Positions 55,038-64,000 of a stretch of 64,000 nucleotides of DNA are shown one piece after another. Under the pieces are notes generated by a model. That model saw only the letters and a program-made list of their open reading frames with translations. It was not told where the DNA came from and did no database searches. How positions within the stretch are numbered: the first letter of the stretch is position 1; every line of letters begins with the position of its first letter. The stretch is taken from positions 1 to 64,000 of the forward strand of contig JAQWGN010000001.1 in the NCBI GenBank assembly GCA_029238215.1, written 5' to 3'. Position numbers and translations under genes: made by a program. The DNA is from Flavobacteriaceae bacterium. GTDB taxonomy: Bacteria > Bacteroidota > Bacteroidia > Flavobacteriales > Flavobacteriaceae.

Positions 55038-55856
55038 TTAGTACTGTTCATTTTTGTTAGGAAACTCGTTGGTTTTTACATCTTGTATGTATTGCTGAAC
55101 GGCAGTTGTCATTTGATCGTAAAGGTTCATATAGCGACGTAAAAAGCGAGGGCTAAACTCTGTAGTAAGCCCAAGCATATCGTGAAGTACAAGTACCTGT
55201 CCATCGACGTCACCACCAGCACCAATTCCGATTACAGGAATTTGCACTGTTTTAGCAACTTTTGCAGCCAGCTCTGCTGGAATTTTTTCTAAGACCAAGG
55301 CAAAACAACCTAATTTTTCTAACAATTGGGCATCTTCTAAAAGTTTTGCTGCTTCAGCTTCTTCCCGAGCGCGAACCGTGTAGGTTCCAAACTTATAAAT
55401 GGATTGAGGTGTTAATCCAAGGTGTCCCATTACGGGAATACCCGCGTTTAAAATCCGTGTTATGGAGTCTTTTATTTCTGCACCTCCTTCAACTTTAATT
55501 GCGTGCGCTCCTGCTTCTTTCATAATGCGAATTGAAGATCGCAATGCTTCCTTAGGATCAGACTGATATGTTCCAAAGGGTAAATCAACAACAACAAGCG
55601 CTCGCTTAACAGCCCGTACTACTGCGTCGGCATGATAGATCATTTGATCGATTGTTATTGGTAAGGTTGTTTCATGACCCGACATCACATTTGAAGCAGA
55701 GTCGCCTACCAAAATTACATCAACAGCTGCGGCATCTACTGCTTTTGCCATAGAATAGTCGTAGGCTGTTAGCATTGAGATTTTCTCTCCTGCCTGTTTC
55801 ATTTCAAATAACGAATTGGTGGTTATTCGCTTATATGATTTGCTTGTTGATGACAT
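55038..55856 (-). CDS. panB: 3-methyl-2-oxobutanoate hydroxymethyltransferase
   Basis: 272 residues, first step of pantothenate synthesis from the valine precursor. Motifs: [59 protein letters not shown] and [20 protein letters not shown]. Start ATG 55856 ([13 protein letters not shown]), because the longer TTG-started frame begins within the -7 box at 55869-55876. panC and panD are not in the window. Confidence 0.95.
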   Translation of the reverse strand: MSSTSKSYKRITTNSLFEMKQAGEKISMLTAYDYSMAKAVDAAAVDVILVGDSASNVMSGHETTLPITIDQMIYHADAVVRAVKRALVVVDLPFGTYQSDPKEALRSSIRIMKEAGAHAIKVEGGAEIKDSITRILNAGIPVMGHLGLTPQSIYKFGTYTVRAREEAEAAKLLEDAQLLEKLGCFALVLEKIPAELAAKVAKTVQIPVIGIGAGGDVDGQVLVLHDMLGLTTEFSPRFLRRYMNLYDQMTTAVQQYIQDVKTNEFPNKNEQY

Positions 55857-55868
55857 ACATATTTTTTT

Positions 55869-55876
55869 CAAAAATA
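55869..55876 (-). promoter_or_regulatory. -7 box TATTTTTG of panB
   Basis: The minus strand reads TATTTTTG, 12 nt before ATG 55856. Confidence 0.55.
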
Positions 55877-55967
55877 CAGTATTGTGAACAATCTATGCAA
55901 CATGACAAGCTGTCAGCAAATCGATGTGGCATAAAGATTGACAATACCATAGAAAATATGTAATATA

Positions 55968-57863
55968 ATGAGTAAAATTATAGGTATTGATTTAGGAACA
56001 ACCAACTCGTGTGTTTCTGTAATGGAAGGGAATGAACCAGTAGTAATCCCTAATGCTGAAGGAAAACGCACAACCCCGTCGGTTATTGCGTTTGTTGAAG
56101 GAGGAGAAATTAAAGTAGGTGACCCAGCCAAACGTCAGGCTGTAACAAACCCTACAAAAACGATATCTTCTATTAAACGATTTATGGGAAACAAATTCTC
56201 TGAATCCAAAAAAGAAGTTGAGCGTGTTCCTTATAAAGTAGTTAAAGGTGATAATGACACCCCTCGTGTCGATATTGATGGGCGACTATACAGTGCTCAA
56301 GAATTATCTGCAATGGTACTTCAAAAGATGAAAAAAACAGCTGAGGATTATCTTGGTCAGGCAGTAACTGAGGCTGTGATTACAGTACCTGCTTACTTTA
56401 ATGACGCACAACGACAAGCGACCAAAGAGGCTGGAGAAATTTCAGGCTTAAAAGTGCAACGTATTATAAATGAACCCACTGCTGCTGCCTTGGCCTACGG
56501 CATGGATAAGGGTGGTTCTGACAAAAAAATTGCAGTCTATGATCTTGGAGGTGGAACTTTTGATATCTCTATCCTTGAATTAGGCGATGGTGTCTTTGAA
56601 GTTCTTTCAACCAATGGGGATACGCATCTTGGTGGCGATGATTTTGATGATGTCATTATTCATTGGCTTGCTTACGAATTTGAAGAAACGGAAGAGATTA
56701 ATTTGCGTAAAGATCCTATGGCATTACAGCGCTTAAAAGAAGCCGCTGAAAAGGCAAAAATTGAATTGTCTTCGTCGTCACAAACGGAAATTAATCTTCC
56801 ATACATTACTGCAACTGCTTCAGGTCCTAAACACTTAGTAAAAACTCTTACTCGTGCTAAGTTTGAACAACTTGCTGATGAATTGGTAAAGCGTTCCATG
56901 AATCCTGTAAAAAAGGCGTTGGATGACGCAGGTCTTTCAACAGGAGATATTGATGAGGTTATTTTAGTGGGTGGATCTACACGTATTCCTGTGATTCAGG
57001 AAGAAGTGGAGAAGTTTTTCGGTAAGAAACCTTCAAAAGGAGTTAATCCTGATGAAGTCGTTGCTGTTGGTGCTGCCATTCAAGGTGGTGTACTTACAGG
57101 AGATGTTAAAGATGTTCTTTTATTAGACGTTACTCCGCTTTCCCTAGGTATTGAAACTATGGGTGGTGTAATGACAAAACTTATCGAATCAAATACAACA
57201 ATCCCGACAAAAAAATCTCAAGTTTTTTCTACTGCTGCTGACAACCAGCCCTCTGTAGAAATTCATGTGATTCAAGGAGAGCGTTCTATGGCTGCTGACA
57301 ACAAGACTATTGGTCGTTTTCACCTAGATGGTATTCCTCCAGCACAACGAGGTGTTCCACAAGTTGAAGTTACTTTTGATATTGACGCTAATGGACTAAT
57401 TCACGTTACCGCAATGGATAAGGCTACCAATAAATCTCAGGATATTCGTATCGAAGCTTCTTCTGGTCTTACCGAAGAAGAAATTGAACGCATGCGAAAA
57501 GAGGCAGAAGCTAATGCTGACGCAGATAAAAAGTCTAAAGAACAAGTAGAAGTGCTCAACAATGCGGATCAAATGATTTTCCAAACGGAAAAGCAACTCA
57601 AAGAGTTTGGTGACAAACTTTCTGAAGATAAAAAAGCACCAATTGAAACTGCACTTGAAGGACTTAAGAAAGCTTATGAAGCGAACGATTTAGAGGCGAT
57701 AAAGCCTGCACTTGATACGATTAATGAGGCATGGAAACAAGCTTCTGAAGAAATGTATAAAGCGCAACAAGAAGCGGGTGGAGACACACCTCCAGCTGAT
57801 GACGCTTCAGCCCCATCATCTGATGATGATGTTGAAGATGTTGACTTTGAAGAAGTTAAATAA
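55968..57863 (+). CDS. dnaK: Chaperone DnaK (Hsp70)
   Basis: 631 residues. Nucleotide-binding domain with [37 protein letters not shown] and [17 protein letters not shown]; substrate-binding domain with [17 protein letters not shown]; acidic C-terminal tail ending [15 protein letters not shown]. Folds proteins with DnaJ and GrpE, neither of which is adjacent. Divergent from panB; TGACA-AGC-TGTCA lies in the intergenic region. A GC-rich terminator follows. Confidence 0.98.
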   Translation: MSKIIGIDLGTTNSCVSVMEGNEPVVIPNAEGKRTTPSVIAFVEGGEIKVGDPAKRQAVTNPTKTISSIKRFMGNKFSESKKEVERVPYKVVKGDNDTPRVDIDGRLYSAQELSAMVLQKMKKTAEDYLGQAVTEAVITVPAYFNDAQRQATKEAGEISGLKVQRIINEPTAAALAYGMDKGGSDKKIAVYDLGGGTFDISILELGDGVFEVLSTNGDTHLGGDDFDDVIIHWLAYEFEETEEINLRKDPMALQRLKEAAEKAKIELSSSSQTEINLPYITATASGPKHLVKTLTRAKFEQLADELVKRSMNPVKKALDDAGLSTGDIDEVILVGGSTRIPVIQEEVEKFFGKKPSKGVNPDEVVAVGAAIQGGVLTGDVKDVLLLDVTPLSLGIETMGGVMTKLIESNTTIPTKKSQVFSTAADNQPSVEIHVIQGERSMAADNKTIGRFHLDGIPPAQRGVPQVEVTFDIDANGLIHVTAMDKATNKSQDIRIEASSGLTEEEIERMRKEAEANADADKKSKEQVEVLNNADQMIFQTEKQLKEFGDKLSEDKKAPIETALEGLKKAYEANDLEAIKPALDTINEAWKQASEEMYKAQQEAGGDTPPADDASAPSSDDDVEDVDFEEVK

Positions 57864-57874
57864 ATAAAACCTAT

Positions 57875-57904
57875 GCGCCCCGCCAACGGGGCGCTTCTTT
57901 TATT
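57875..57904 (+). terminator. dnaK intrinsic terminator
   Basis: GCGCCCCG-CCAA-CGGGGCGC followed by a T-rich tract, 12 bp after the dnaK stop. It ends directly at the next gene's ATG (57905). Confidence 0.9.
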
Positions 57905-58324
57905 ATGAATAATGAAAACGTTTTAGCCGTATTGCAAGAACGCTGTGCAAACACATTAGTGGACACCCTTGGCGTTACTTTTGTTGAACTCGGTGAAGAT
58001 TATCTTACAGCCAAAATGCCTGTCACTGCTGCAGTACATCAAGTTGATGGGGTTTTACATGGTGGTGCTACTGCTGCGTTAGCCGAAACGGTCGGTAGTG
58101 CTGCATGCGCTATTTTTTGTAAAACGGATAATGTTATCATGCGTGGAATTGAGGTTTCTGCCAACCATGTCCGTGGTGTCCGCTCGGGGTATGTGTATGC
58201 AAAAGCAACAGCATTACACAAAGGGAACACCATGCAACATTGGCAAATATCAATTACCAATGATGAGGACCAGTTGGTATCTTCTTGTAAGCTAACGACC
58301 ATTATTCTTCCCAATAAGAAATAG
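57905..58324 (+). CDS. PaaI/EntH-type hotdog thioesterase
   Basis: 139 residues. VHQVDGVLHGGATAALAETVGSAA is the PaaI-type active-site region, with His-Gly-Gly and a downstream Glu. VSANHVRGVRSGYVYAKATALHKGNTMQHWQISITNDEDQLV completes the fold. It hydrolyses acyl- or aryl-CoA/ACP thioesters; the substrate is unknown, and no menaquinone or enterobactin gene is adjacent. The ATG touches the dnaK terminator, so either read-through or an unseen promoter drives it. Confidence 0.9.
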   Translation: MNNENVLAVLQERCANTLVDTLGVTFVELGEDYLTAKMPVTAAVHQVDGVLHGGATAALAETVGSAACAIFCKTDNVIMRGIEVSANHVRGVRSGYVYAKATALHKGNTMQHWQISITNDEDQLVSSCKLTTIILPNKK

Positions 58325-58335
58325 TATGTATCTTG

Positions 58336-58355
58336 ATACACTTAATTAAGTGTAT
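58336..58355. repeat. Perfect 20 bp palindrome over the CPBP gene start
   Basis: ATACACTTAA followed by its exact reverse complement TTAAGTGTAT; the last two bases are the A and T of the ATG at 58354. A second small dyad, GTATC-TT-GATAC, overlaps it on the left. Confidence 0.85.
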
Positions 58356-59268
58356 GCATTTAGAACATATTCGAGCACAACAAGGTGGTTTTTTTGGAAA
58401 GTATTTTTTTGGAATAATCATTATACTTTTTGTGTTTCTTATCGCCAATATTCCACACTTATTAGCAATGGCATCTGAAGTTGGATTTGAGCAACTTGGC
58501 AGTATGGATGCTGCAGAACTGCTCAAAATATTGCCCTCAAATAAAAATTTAGCATTAATGTTATTGCCTTTTGCTGTAATTGCTGGTGTAATTTTATTGC
58601 TGGTTCGAAAACTTCATAAACTTTCTGTCGTTGAATTTATTACCTCACGTCAAAAGATTGACTGGAAGCGTGTTGGATTTGCCTTTTTTTCCATCACCTT
58701 TTTAACATCGTTATTGTTTGTTGGATCTTATATGTCGAATCCCAATGATTTTCAATTGAATTTTGATGCCCAAGCCTTCGCTGTTTTATTTGTAATTGCT
58801 ATTGTCATGGTTCCTTTGCAAGCTAGTGCAGAAGAACTATTTTTTCGTGGGTACCTAATGCAAGGACTTGGTCAAGTTTTTTCTAAACGCCTTATGCCCT
58901 TATTGATAACTTCTTTACTTTTTGGATATCTTCATTATTCAAATCCTGAGGTTGAAAAATTAGGGTCTTTGTTAATGGTTTCCTATGTTTCTACTGGTTT
59001 TTTCTTGGGTATAATTACTCTGATGGACGAGGGTCTTGAGCTTGCACTTGGATTTCATGCAGGAAATAATTTACTAATATCATTACTGGTTACAGCAGAT
59101 TGGACTGCCTTTCAAACACATTCAATTTTTTTAGATGTATCCGACCCTAATGTATATATGTATGCTTTTATGTCTTTGCCAATGTATGGTTTGTTGCTGT
59201 TTGTATACACCAAGAAATACGGCTGGAGTAACTGGAAGCAAAAGTTACTAGGAAGTCCTACAGTTTAA
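58354..59268 (+). CDS. CPBP-family intramembrane glutamic endopeptidase
   Basis: 304 residues with about eight membrane helices. The family active-site motifs are present: Glu160-Glu161 and Arg165 in AEELFFRGYLMQ, FGYLHYSNPEV with His, and GFHAGNNLLIS. Related to CAAX prenyl protease 2/Abi proteins. The substrate is unknown. Start ATG 58354 (MHLEHIRAQQGG); an in-frame TTG at 58333 lies upstream within the palindrome region. The 3' end overlaps the convergent GNAT gene by 11 bp. Confidence 0.88.
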   Translation: MHLEHIRAQQGGFFGKYFFGIIIILFVFLIANIPHLLAMASEVGFEQLGSMDAAELLKILPSNKNLALMLLPFAVIAGVILLLVRKLHKLSVVEFITSRQKIDWKRVGFAFFSITFLTSLLFVGSYMSNPNDFQLNFDAQAFAVLFVIAIVMVPLQASAEELFFRGYLMQGLGQVFSKRLMPLLITSLLFGYLHYSNPEVEKLGSLLMVSYVSTGFFLGIITLMDEGLELALGFHAGNNLLISLLVTADWTAFQTHSIFLDVSDPNVYMYAFMSLPMYGLLLFVYTKKYGWSNWKQKLLGSPTV

Positions 59269-59722
59269 GCAGCATTTTAATATCTCCCCGTGCATAGGGA
59301 CTATCTTCATTTGGCACTTCTTTAAAACCGAATTTAAGATACAAATAAATGGATTTTTCTAGTTTTCTACTGGTGTATAACAACACGTTTCCATAGCCTA
59401 GATTTTTAGCTGTTGTAAGTGAATGTTGGAGCAATTTTTGCCCGTATCCTTTTCCTTGGTAGGCTTCTGTGATTGCCATTTTACCTAATTCTACGCAACC
59501 ATTTAATGGGGGTAATAATGCGTAAGTTCCGACGACTTGGTTTTTTATGATGCCAAAGAAAATATATCCGCCGTTATTTATGATTTTATTTTCGCAGTTT
59601 TCAAGTAATGTTGCATCATAGGGTTCTACAACAAAGTATTTTTCTAACCATTCCACGTTTAGTTTTTTGAAGTAAGGTTTTAACGCCTTTTCATACGGAA
59701 TGATTTTAAATTCATTAGTCAC
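59258..59722 (-). CDS. GNAT family N-acetyltransferase
   Basis: 154 residues. Acetyl-CoA motif [20 protein letters not shown], then ARNLG-like [30 protein letters not shown]. The substrate is unknown. The start is probably GTG 59722 ([14 protein letters not shown]), overlapping the end of fumC by 8 bp, so the two are likely co-transcribed. Confidence 0.87.
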   Translation of the reverse strand: MTNEFKIIPYEKALKPYFKKLNVEWLEKYFVVEPYDATLLENCENKIINNGGYIFFGIIKNQVVGTYALLPPLNGCVELGKMAITEAYQGKGYGQKLLQHSLTTAKNLGYGNVLLYTSRKLEKSIYLYLKFGFKEVPNEDSPYARGDIKMLLKL

Positions 59723-61109
59723 GGCCAATCATATTTTTGGGTTGCACCCAAGCATCAAACTCATCTGAAGTAAGGTAGCCTGTTTCTAATGCTGCTTGCT
59801 TTAAGGTTAGTTTTTTCTTGTGTGCCAAATTGGCTATTTCTGCGGCCTTATAATACCCAATTTTAGTATTTAGCGCGGTCACTAGCATGAGAGAATTGTT
59901 CAAGAGCGAATCAATAGTTTCTAGATTTGGTTCAATTCCTTGCGCGCAATTGCTGTCAAAACTCATAGAAGCATCACCCAATAGCCGAGCTGATTCCAAT
60001 ACATTGGCAGCCATGATGGGTTTATAAACATTGAGCTCAAAATGTCCTTGCGAGCCGGCAAAAGCTACTGCAGCATCATTGCCCATTACCTGCGTACAAA
60101 CCATGGTTAATGCTTCGCATTGCGTAGGGTTTACTTTACCAGGCATTATAGAGCTTCCAGGTTCATTTGCTGGAATAATAAGTTCTCCAATTCCCGACCT
60201 AGGACCACTAGCCATCATCCGGATATCATTGCCGATTTTAAATAATGAGACGGCCAATTGACGTAAGGCACCATGCGTTTCTACTAATGCATCATGTGAC
60301 GCAAGGGCTTCAAATTTATTTTCAGCAGTCACAAAAGGAAGCCCCGTAAATGAAGCAATGTATTCAGCCACCTTTTTACTATATCCCTTAGGCGTATTGA
60401 TACCCGTGCCAACGGCAGTACCTCCAAGGGCAAGTTGAGCCAAATGGGGTAGGGTGTTTTCTAGTGCTTTTATTCCATTATTGAGTTGTGCCACATACCC
60501 TGAAAATTCTTGACCAAGGCTCAAAGGCGTTGCATCCATAAAGTGTGTACGACCAATCTTAATAACCGCATCAAAGGCAATTGTTTTTTGTTTTAACGTA
60601 TCTCTAAGAGTACGTATTCCAGGAAGTGTAGTTTCAACCAAGCGCTTATATATCGCTATGTGCATTGCTGTAGGAAACGTATCATTTGAAGATTGTGATT
60701 TATTTACGTCATCGTTAGGAGCTAACGTTCGTGTTCCTTTACCTAAAGTATTTCCTTCTAATACATGTGCTCTGTTGGCAATAACTTCGTTTACATTCAT
60801 GTTGGACTGAGTTCCAGAGCCAGTCTGCCATATTACTAACGGAAATTGATCATCGAGTTTACCTTGCTCAATTTCATCACAGACCTTTGCAATAAGGTCT
60901 CGTTTGTTCGCATCTAATACACCTAAATCAGTATTTGTATATGCCGCTGCTTTTTTAAGAATCGCAAATCCATAAACAATATCTAGAGGCATGGATGCAG
61001 CAGCACCAATTTTAAAGTTTTTCCTAGAACGTTCTGTTTGCGCACCCCAATATTTATCAGCGGGGACTTGTACAGTTCCCATCGTGTCTTTTTCTTCCCG
61101 TACTTTCAT
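59715..61109 (-). CDS. fumC: Class II fumarate hydratase
   Basis: 464 residues, iron-independent TCA-cycle fumarase. The fumarase/aspartase signature [15 protein letters not shown], the [18 protein letters not shown] and [15 protein letters not shown] regions and the substrate-site [20 protein letters not shown] are all present. Complete length. The -7 box is at 61124-61131. Confidence 0.97.
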   Translation of the reverse strand: MKVREEKDTMGTVQVPADKYWGAQTERSRKNFKIGAAASMPLDIVYGFAILKKAAAYTNTDLGVLDANKRDLIAKVCDEIEQGKLDDQFPLVIWQTGSGTQSNMNVNEVIANRAHVLEGNTLGKGTRTLAPNDDVNKSQSSNDTFPTAMHIAIYKRLVETTLPGIRTLRDTLKQKTIAFDAVIKIGRTHFMDATPLSLGQEFSGYVAQLNNGIKALENTLPHLAQLALGGTAVGTGINTPKGYSKKVAEYIASFTGLPFVTAENKFEALASHDALVETHGALRQLAVSLFKIGNDIRMMASGPRSGIGELIIPANEPGSSIMPGKVNPTQCEALTMVCTQVMGNDAAVAFAGSQGHFELNVYKPIMAANVLESARLLGDASMSFDSNCAQGIEPNLETIDSLLNNSLMLVTALNTKIGYYKAAEIANLAHKKKLTLKQAALETGYLTSDEFDAWVQPKNMIGRD

Positions 61110-61123
61110 GTAGATATTTTGTA

Positions 61124-61131
61124 CAAAAATA
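61124..61131 (-). promoter_or_regulatory. -7 box TATTTTTG of fumC
   Basis: The minus strand reads TATTTTTG, 14 nt before the fumC ATG. Confidence 0.6.
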
Positions 61132-61154
61132 CAAAAGCAGAAGCATTTAATTTG

Positions 61155-61185
61155 TTGTAAGGTAAAGAACCAATATGTACCTTTG
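61155..61185 (+). promoter_or_regulatory. Promoter of the 53-residue membrane protein
   Basis: TTG (61155-61157), 20 bp spacer, then TACCTTTG (61178-61185), a complete -33/-7 pair, 14 nt before the ATG at 61200. Confidence 0.6.
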
Positions 61186-61199
61186 TCAAAACTTCAATT

Positions 61200-61361
61200 A
61201 TGATTGAATTTGATCAATACCTAGGTTTCTTAGCATTTTTAACCATTCTTACCATTGGTTTTTGGCTGATGATATTTCTTATCACTTTTGTTGTTCCCTT
61301 TTGGTTGACAGGTAACTTAATGCAATGGCTAAAAGAAAAACGTGAAAAGGCTAAAAGTTAA
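61200..61361 (+). CDS. 53-residue single-span membrane protein
   Basis: ATG 61200 to TAA 61359-61361. It starts MIEFDQYLGFLAFLTIL, has a continuous hydrophobic span to about residue 38 (one long or two short helices, with FWLMIFLITFVVPFWL) and ends in a strongly basic tail, WLKEKREKAKS. Support for a real gene: a proper promoter 14 nt upstream, an amphipathic/basic tail consistent with membrane topology, and an exact fit into the gap, ending directly at the convergent TonB-family gene. No family is recognised. Confidence 0.65.
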   Translation: MIEFDQYLGFLAFLTILTIGFWLMIFLITFVVPFWLTGNLMQWLKEKREKAKS

Positions 61362-63785
61362 TTAAAGTTCAAAGCCTCCGTTCCCTTCGTAGTCACCCCC
61401 GCTGCGCTGACGCTCTTTGTCTTGCCTAAAACGGTACGTGAAGGTGATTTTATATACGGGTTTTCTTCGTTGATACTCGCCTTGAGTTAGTATTGTTCCA
61501 GTGTTTGTTTCCCATTTGAAGATGCTGGTATTAAACACATCGGAGAAATTAATGTTAATTGTGGCATTATTATCCATAACATCTTTACTTAAACCTAAAT
61601 TAAGACCTCCAAATGCTTTCCTTTTGCCAAATGCCGATTGATTAGGCCCTCTAAACCAAACGTTTATTTGTGTGTTTATGTTAGCTGGTAGGCTTAAGTT
61701 GTTTCTGAGATTCCCCGTCCAACTTCTATTTGTGTTATCAAAACTTCTGCCTTGATAATCTCCAACTTCTGTTCGCTTAAAGAAATTAAAACTCAAATTT
61801 GTTCTCCATTTTGTAGACCAGCGCACCGAACTATTCGCTTCAATACCAAATTGATCACCTCGACCAAGATTGATCGGAAAGCGTTCAACAACTTTAGTTG
61901 ACACGCCATTTACTTCTACTACATCGCCTGTTTCTACAGAAATTCTATTCTCGGGCCCCTCTGTGCGTCTAAAGTAAACAGAACCGTTCAAGGTCACTTT
62001 TTTAAACTGTTTTAAATAGCCTACATCTACGCCATTTGAGTAACTCGGTTTTAGATATGGATTTCCTCTAAAAAAACTTGTTTCACTTGATCGGGATTGA
62101 AAGGGGTTTAAACTTCTAGATCGTGGTCGAGAAATCCTTCGGTTATAGCCCAATGTTATATTCTCTGTATCAGATAACTCTAAGCCTATATTTATTGTTG
62201 GAAAGAAATCACCAAAAGACCTGTTGTTGTCTTCTTGTGTGATTTTTTGAAGAATATCCGTTTTTGTGTGCTCATAGCGCAATCCTGTTAAAATAGATAG
62301 GCTATTCCATTTCTTTCCAAATTGGGTATATATAGCATGTACTTCTTGGTTAAACTCTAAAAAATTTGTTAATGACTCATTGATTATAATTGACCCTACT
62401 TCATCTTTGTTTTGTACAACAAACGTAGCATCTTGGTTTTCATCTGTAGTGCGGTATCCTGCTTCAAATTGCGTGTTTTTATCTATTGGCCAGACATAAT
62501 CTAATTGTACCAAAAATTGTTTTTGGGTGTCTGCAGTATTATTTTCTTCTAATAATCCAAGAATATTTGTTGGTAGGTATTGTTGCGTTTGTAAATCAGC
62601 AAGTTCATCTTCAATGTTCTTTTCCCTTTGAATGGTAAAATCAAGTTTATGTCCCTTGTCATTAAACTTATGCGTGACAGAAAGACTTAGTTGTTCGTTG
62701 ATGTCTGTGTCTTTTTCGATCTCCGATCTCCGAGATTGGGTTACAAAATTTGATACTAAGAAGTGATTTTGAAAATTAATCGTTTGGTCATCTCCATCTC
62801 TTTTATTGTGGACATACGACAAGGTAAACTTAGTTTTATCAGTTGGGTTAAAGTCAGTACCAATATTTATGTTTGTGCCCCGTCTTCTACGGTCAAAGGA
62901 TCGCGTTTCAATAAATTGGTCATAATCGGCGTTGTCGTTATAATAATTGTCTTGAAATGCACCTCCAATATTGGTTTCATCCCTATATCCTGAATTGGTA
63001 AAAAAATTAAATTTGCCAGATTTGTAATTTAAACTAGCGTTACTACCATAACTATCAAATTTTCCAGCAGTTACATTGAATACACCATTTAGTCCTTTCA
63101 AAGTGTTCTTTGCTAAAATGATATTTATAATTCCTGAGCTTCCTTCTGCTTGATATCGTGCTGAAGGAGCGGTAATTATTTCTACACGATCAATAGATTC
63201 TGCGGGTAAATCCGCAAGTGCATCAATGCCATTCATTCCTACCAATCCCGATGGTTTCCCATCTATTAAAATCCGAACATTGGTATTTCCTCGAAGTTCT
63301 AAATTTCCATCTAAGTCAATAGATAATGAAGGGATGTTTTCCAATACATCAGAAACATTCGTTCCCTTCGCATTGAGGTTTTGTCCAATATTATATACAC
63401 GTTTGTCTAGTCTGATTTCTACATCACTTCTTCTTCCAACAAGGTCAATACCAGCAAGTTGATTGTCTTTGGGAGTAAGCGCTACTATTCCTAAGGAAGT
63501 TTTTTTATTGAGCACTTTAGTAGTTGTATAAGTTTCGTACCCAATATAGTCCACTTGTACGATAACACTACGAAAATTGCTTTCCACCTTAACAAATCCG
63601 TTTTCATCAGAAACACCACCGCCTGCAAGTTTTTTTGTATCTGTATCCAACAGCGTTAAAGTAGCAAAGGGTAATTTATCTTTGGAGACACCATCAACAA
63701 TGGTCGCATTTAAATTAAACTTTGACTGTCCGAGCGCTAAGGAATAATAAAAAACGATTATAACTAGTAGTATGATTCTAGCCAT
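61362..63785 (-). CDS. Outer-membrane beta-barrel TonB-family protein with carboxypeptidase-like N-terminal domain
   Basis: 807 residues. Signal peptide 1-19 (ending ALGQ). Residues 22-110 form a carboxypeptidase-regulatory-like (CarboxypepD_reg) domain: VSKDKLPFATLTLLDTDTKKLAGGGVSDENGF. A plug-like region (about 115-220) has NLNAKGTNVSDVLENIPSLSIDLDGNLELRGNTNVRILIDGKPSG. A long beta-barrel (OMP_b-brl_3 type) follows. No TonB box is obvious and no SusD partner is adjacent, so this is not a SusCD pair; the ligand is unknown. Confidence 0.9.
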   Translation of the reverse strand: MARIILLVIIVFYYSLALGQSKFNLNATIVDGVSKDKLPFATLTLLDTDTKKLAGGGVSDENGFVKVESNFRSVIVQVDYIGYETYTTTKVLNKKTSLGIVALTPKDNQLAGIDLVGRRSDVEIRLDKRVYNIGQNLNAKGTNVSDVLENIPSLSIDLDGNLELRGNTNVRILIDGKPSGLVGMNGIDALADLPAESIDRVEIITAPSARYQAEGSSGIINIILAKNTLKGLNGVFNVTAGKFDSYGSNASLNYKSGKFNFFTNSGYRDETNIGGAFQDNYYNDNADYDQFIETRSFDRRRRGTNINIGTDFNPTDKTKFTLSYVHNKRDGDDQTINFQNHFLVSNFVTQSRRSEIEKDTDINEQLSLSVTHKFNDKGHKLDFTIQREKNIEDELADLQTQQYLPTNILGLLEENNTADTQKQFLVQLDYVWPIDKNTQFEAGYRTTDENQDATFVVQNKDEVGSIIINESLTNFLEFNQEVHAIYTQFGKKWNSLSILTGLRYEHTKTDILQKITQEDNNRSFGDFFPTINIGLELSDTENITLGYNRRISRPRSRSLNPFQSRSSETSFFRGNPYLKPSYSNGVDVGYLKQFKKVTLNGSVYFRRTEGPENRISVETGDVVEVNGVSTKVVERFPINLGRGDQFGIEANSSVRWSTKWRTNLSFNFFKRTEVGDYQGRSFDNTNRSWTGNLRNNLSLPANINTQINVWFRGPNQSAFGKRKAFGGLNLGLSKDVMDNNATININFSDVFNTSIFKWETNTGTILTQGEYQRRKPVYKITFTYRFRQDKERQRSGGDYEGNGGFEL

Positions 63786-63850
63786 GATTTTTTTTTTGTG
63801 AAATTAGCCTTTTATTTATTCCAAAATTGCAACAAAATACCTAGTGTGTA

Positions 63851-64000
63851 TTACAAAACACCCAAAGCAATAAGATTCTTTTCTAGCTCTCTTGCAGTAG
63901 TATGGTGTAAGCCGTGTATTTGCTCTTTTAAAGCAGCAGTAATATTTTCTTCTTTATCATCAATAAATACAGCGTTTTCAGCTTGTATGTTGTACCTTTT
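63851..64000 (-). CDS. C-terminal part of a HAD-superfamily hydrolase, cut by window end
   Basis: 49 codons in frame to a TAA at 63851-63853. NAVFIDDKEENITAALKEQIHGLHHT is the HAD motif IV region (Asp-Asp) with the usual following helix, as in YihX-type phosphatases. The start and the catalytic N-terminal Asp lie beyond the window. Confidence 0.75.
   Translation of the reverse strand, partial: KRYNIQAENAVFIDDKEENITAALKEQIHGLHHTTARELEKNLIALGVL

Noticed and set aside
55931..55948. Sigma-54-like TGGCATA-N4-TTGA before dnaK
   Set aside because: The essential GC of the -12 element is GA; a single near-match is not enough.
55935..55967. E. coli-like promoter TTGACA, 17 bp, TAATAT before dnaK
   Set aside because: The would-be -10 box touches the ATG, so transcription would start inside the gene. 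This phylum does not use that consensus.
61362..63785. SusC member of a polysaccharide utilisation locus
   Set aside because: There is no SusD gene, glycosidase or regulator beside it, and the sequence fits the OMP_b-brl_3 type rather than SusC.

Overview
The window reads as a chromosomal piece of a marine-type member of the Flavobacteriaceae (Bacteroidota). Evidence: type IX secretion components and cargo (PorQ at 43877-44890, a protein with a T9SS C-terminal sorting domain at 32587-34335), DUF4835, DUF6913, UMF1 and OMP-barrel-3 TonB receptor families, low GC with Bacteroidota codon style, absence of Shine-Dalgarno sequences, and many copies of the Bacteroidota -7 promoter box TAnnTTTG in front of genes. 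No rRNA, tRNA, CRISPR array or complete insertion sequence is visible.

Layout. 1-2.4 kb: 3' end of a repetitive cadherin-like surface protein with a strong terminator, then a gene-free 450 bp stretch that may hold a non-coding RNA. 2.4-7.1 kb: trmD, a solitary ORF6N gene carrying a striking internal palindrome, a DegP-type protease, dapF-mltG. 7.1-11.3 kb: the dnaA neighbourhood (rsmI-like methylase, low-MW phosphatase, dnaA, thioesterase, ribD). 11.3-27.9 kb: a long, mostly + strand housekeeping block: GNAT-prmC-ligA, DUF6913-dapA, bamD-rpoZ-coaBC-DUF4835-recN, fabI-YbbR-coaE, a two-component pair, then xerD and aroQ.

27.9-36.3 kb is the accessory zone. It holds an SDR enzyme, a METTL7-like methyltransferase, a broken sulfatase, two membrane proteins, a divergent MsrA, and then three minus-strand genes (tandem-repeat T9SS cargo, an SRA-like/HNH endonuclease candidate, a small secreted protein). 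Each of the three ends 3-10 bp from the same kind of inverted-repeat element (two full elements of about 135 bp, one half element). This looks like a gene-cassette array with sites that are not canonical integron attC. A terminator/promoter/leader module of about 70 bp is present in two copies (about 29381-29445 and 36187-36257) that bracket the zone. This is the most interesting part of the window.

36.3-64 kb returns to core functions: lpd, msrB, an alpha/beta hydrolase, a UMF1 transporter, lon-porQ-cmk, a Crp-family regulator next to an unusual NTF2-like/hydrolase fusion lipoprotein and a truncated redoxin gene, rpsA with a structured leader, the leuACDB operon, a pseudouridine synthase, panB, dnaK, a thioesterase, a CPBP protease with a 20 bp palindrome over its start codon, fumC, a previously hidden 53-residue membrane protein, a TonB-family outer-membrane protein and the 3' end of a HAD hydrolase. 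Several gene starts were moved to the first ATG after a TAnnTTTG box, because the longest reading frame would place the promoter inside the gene.
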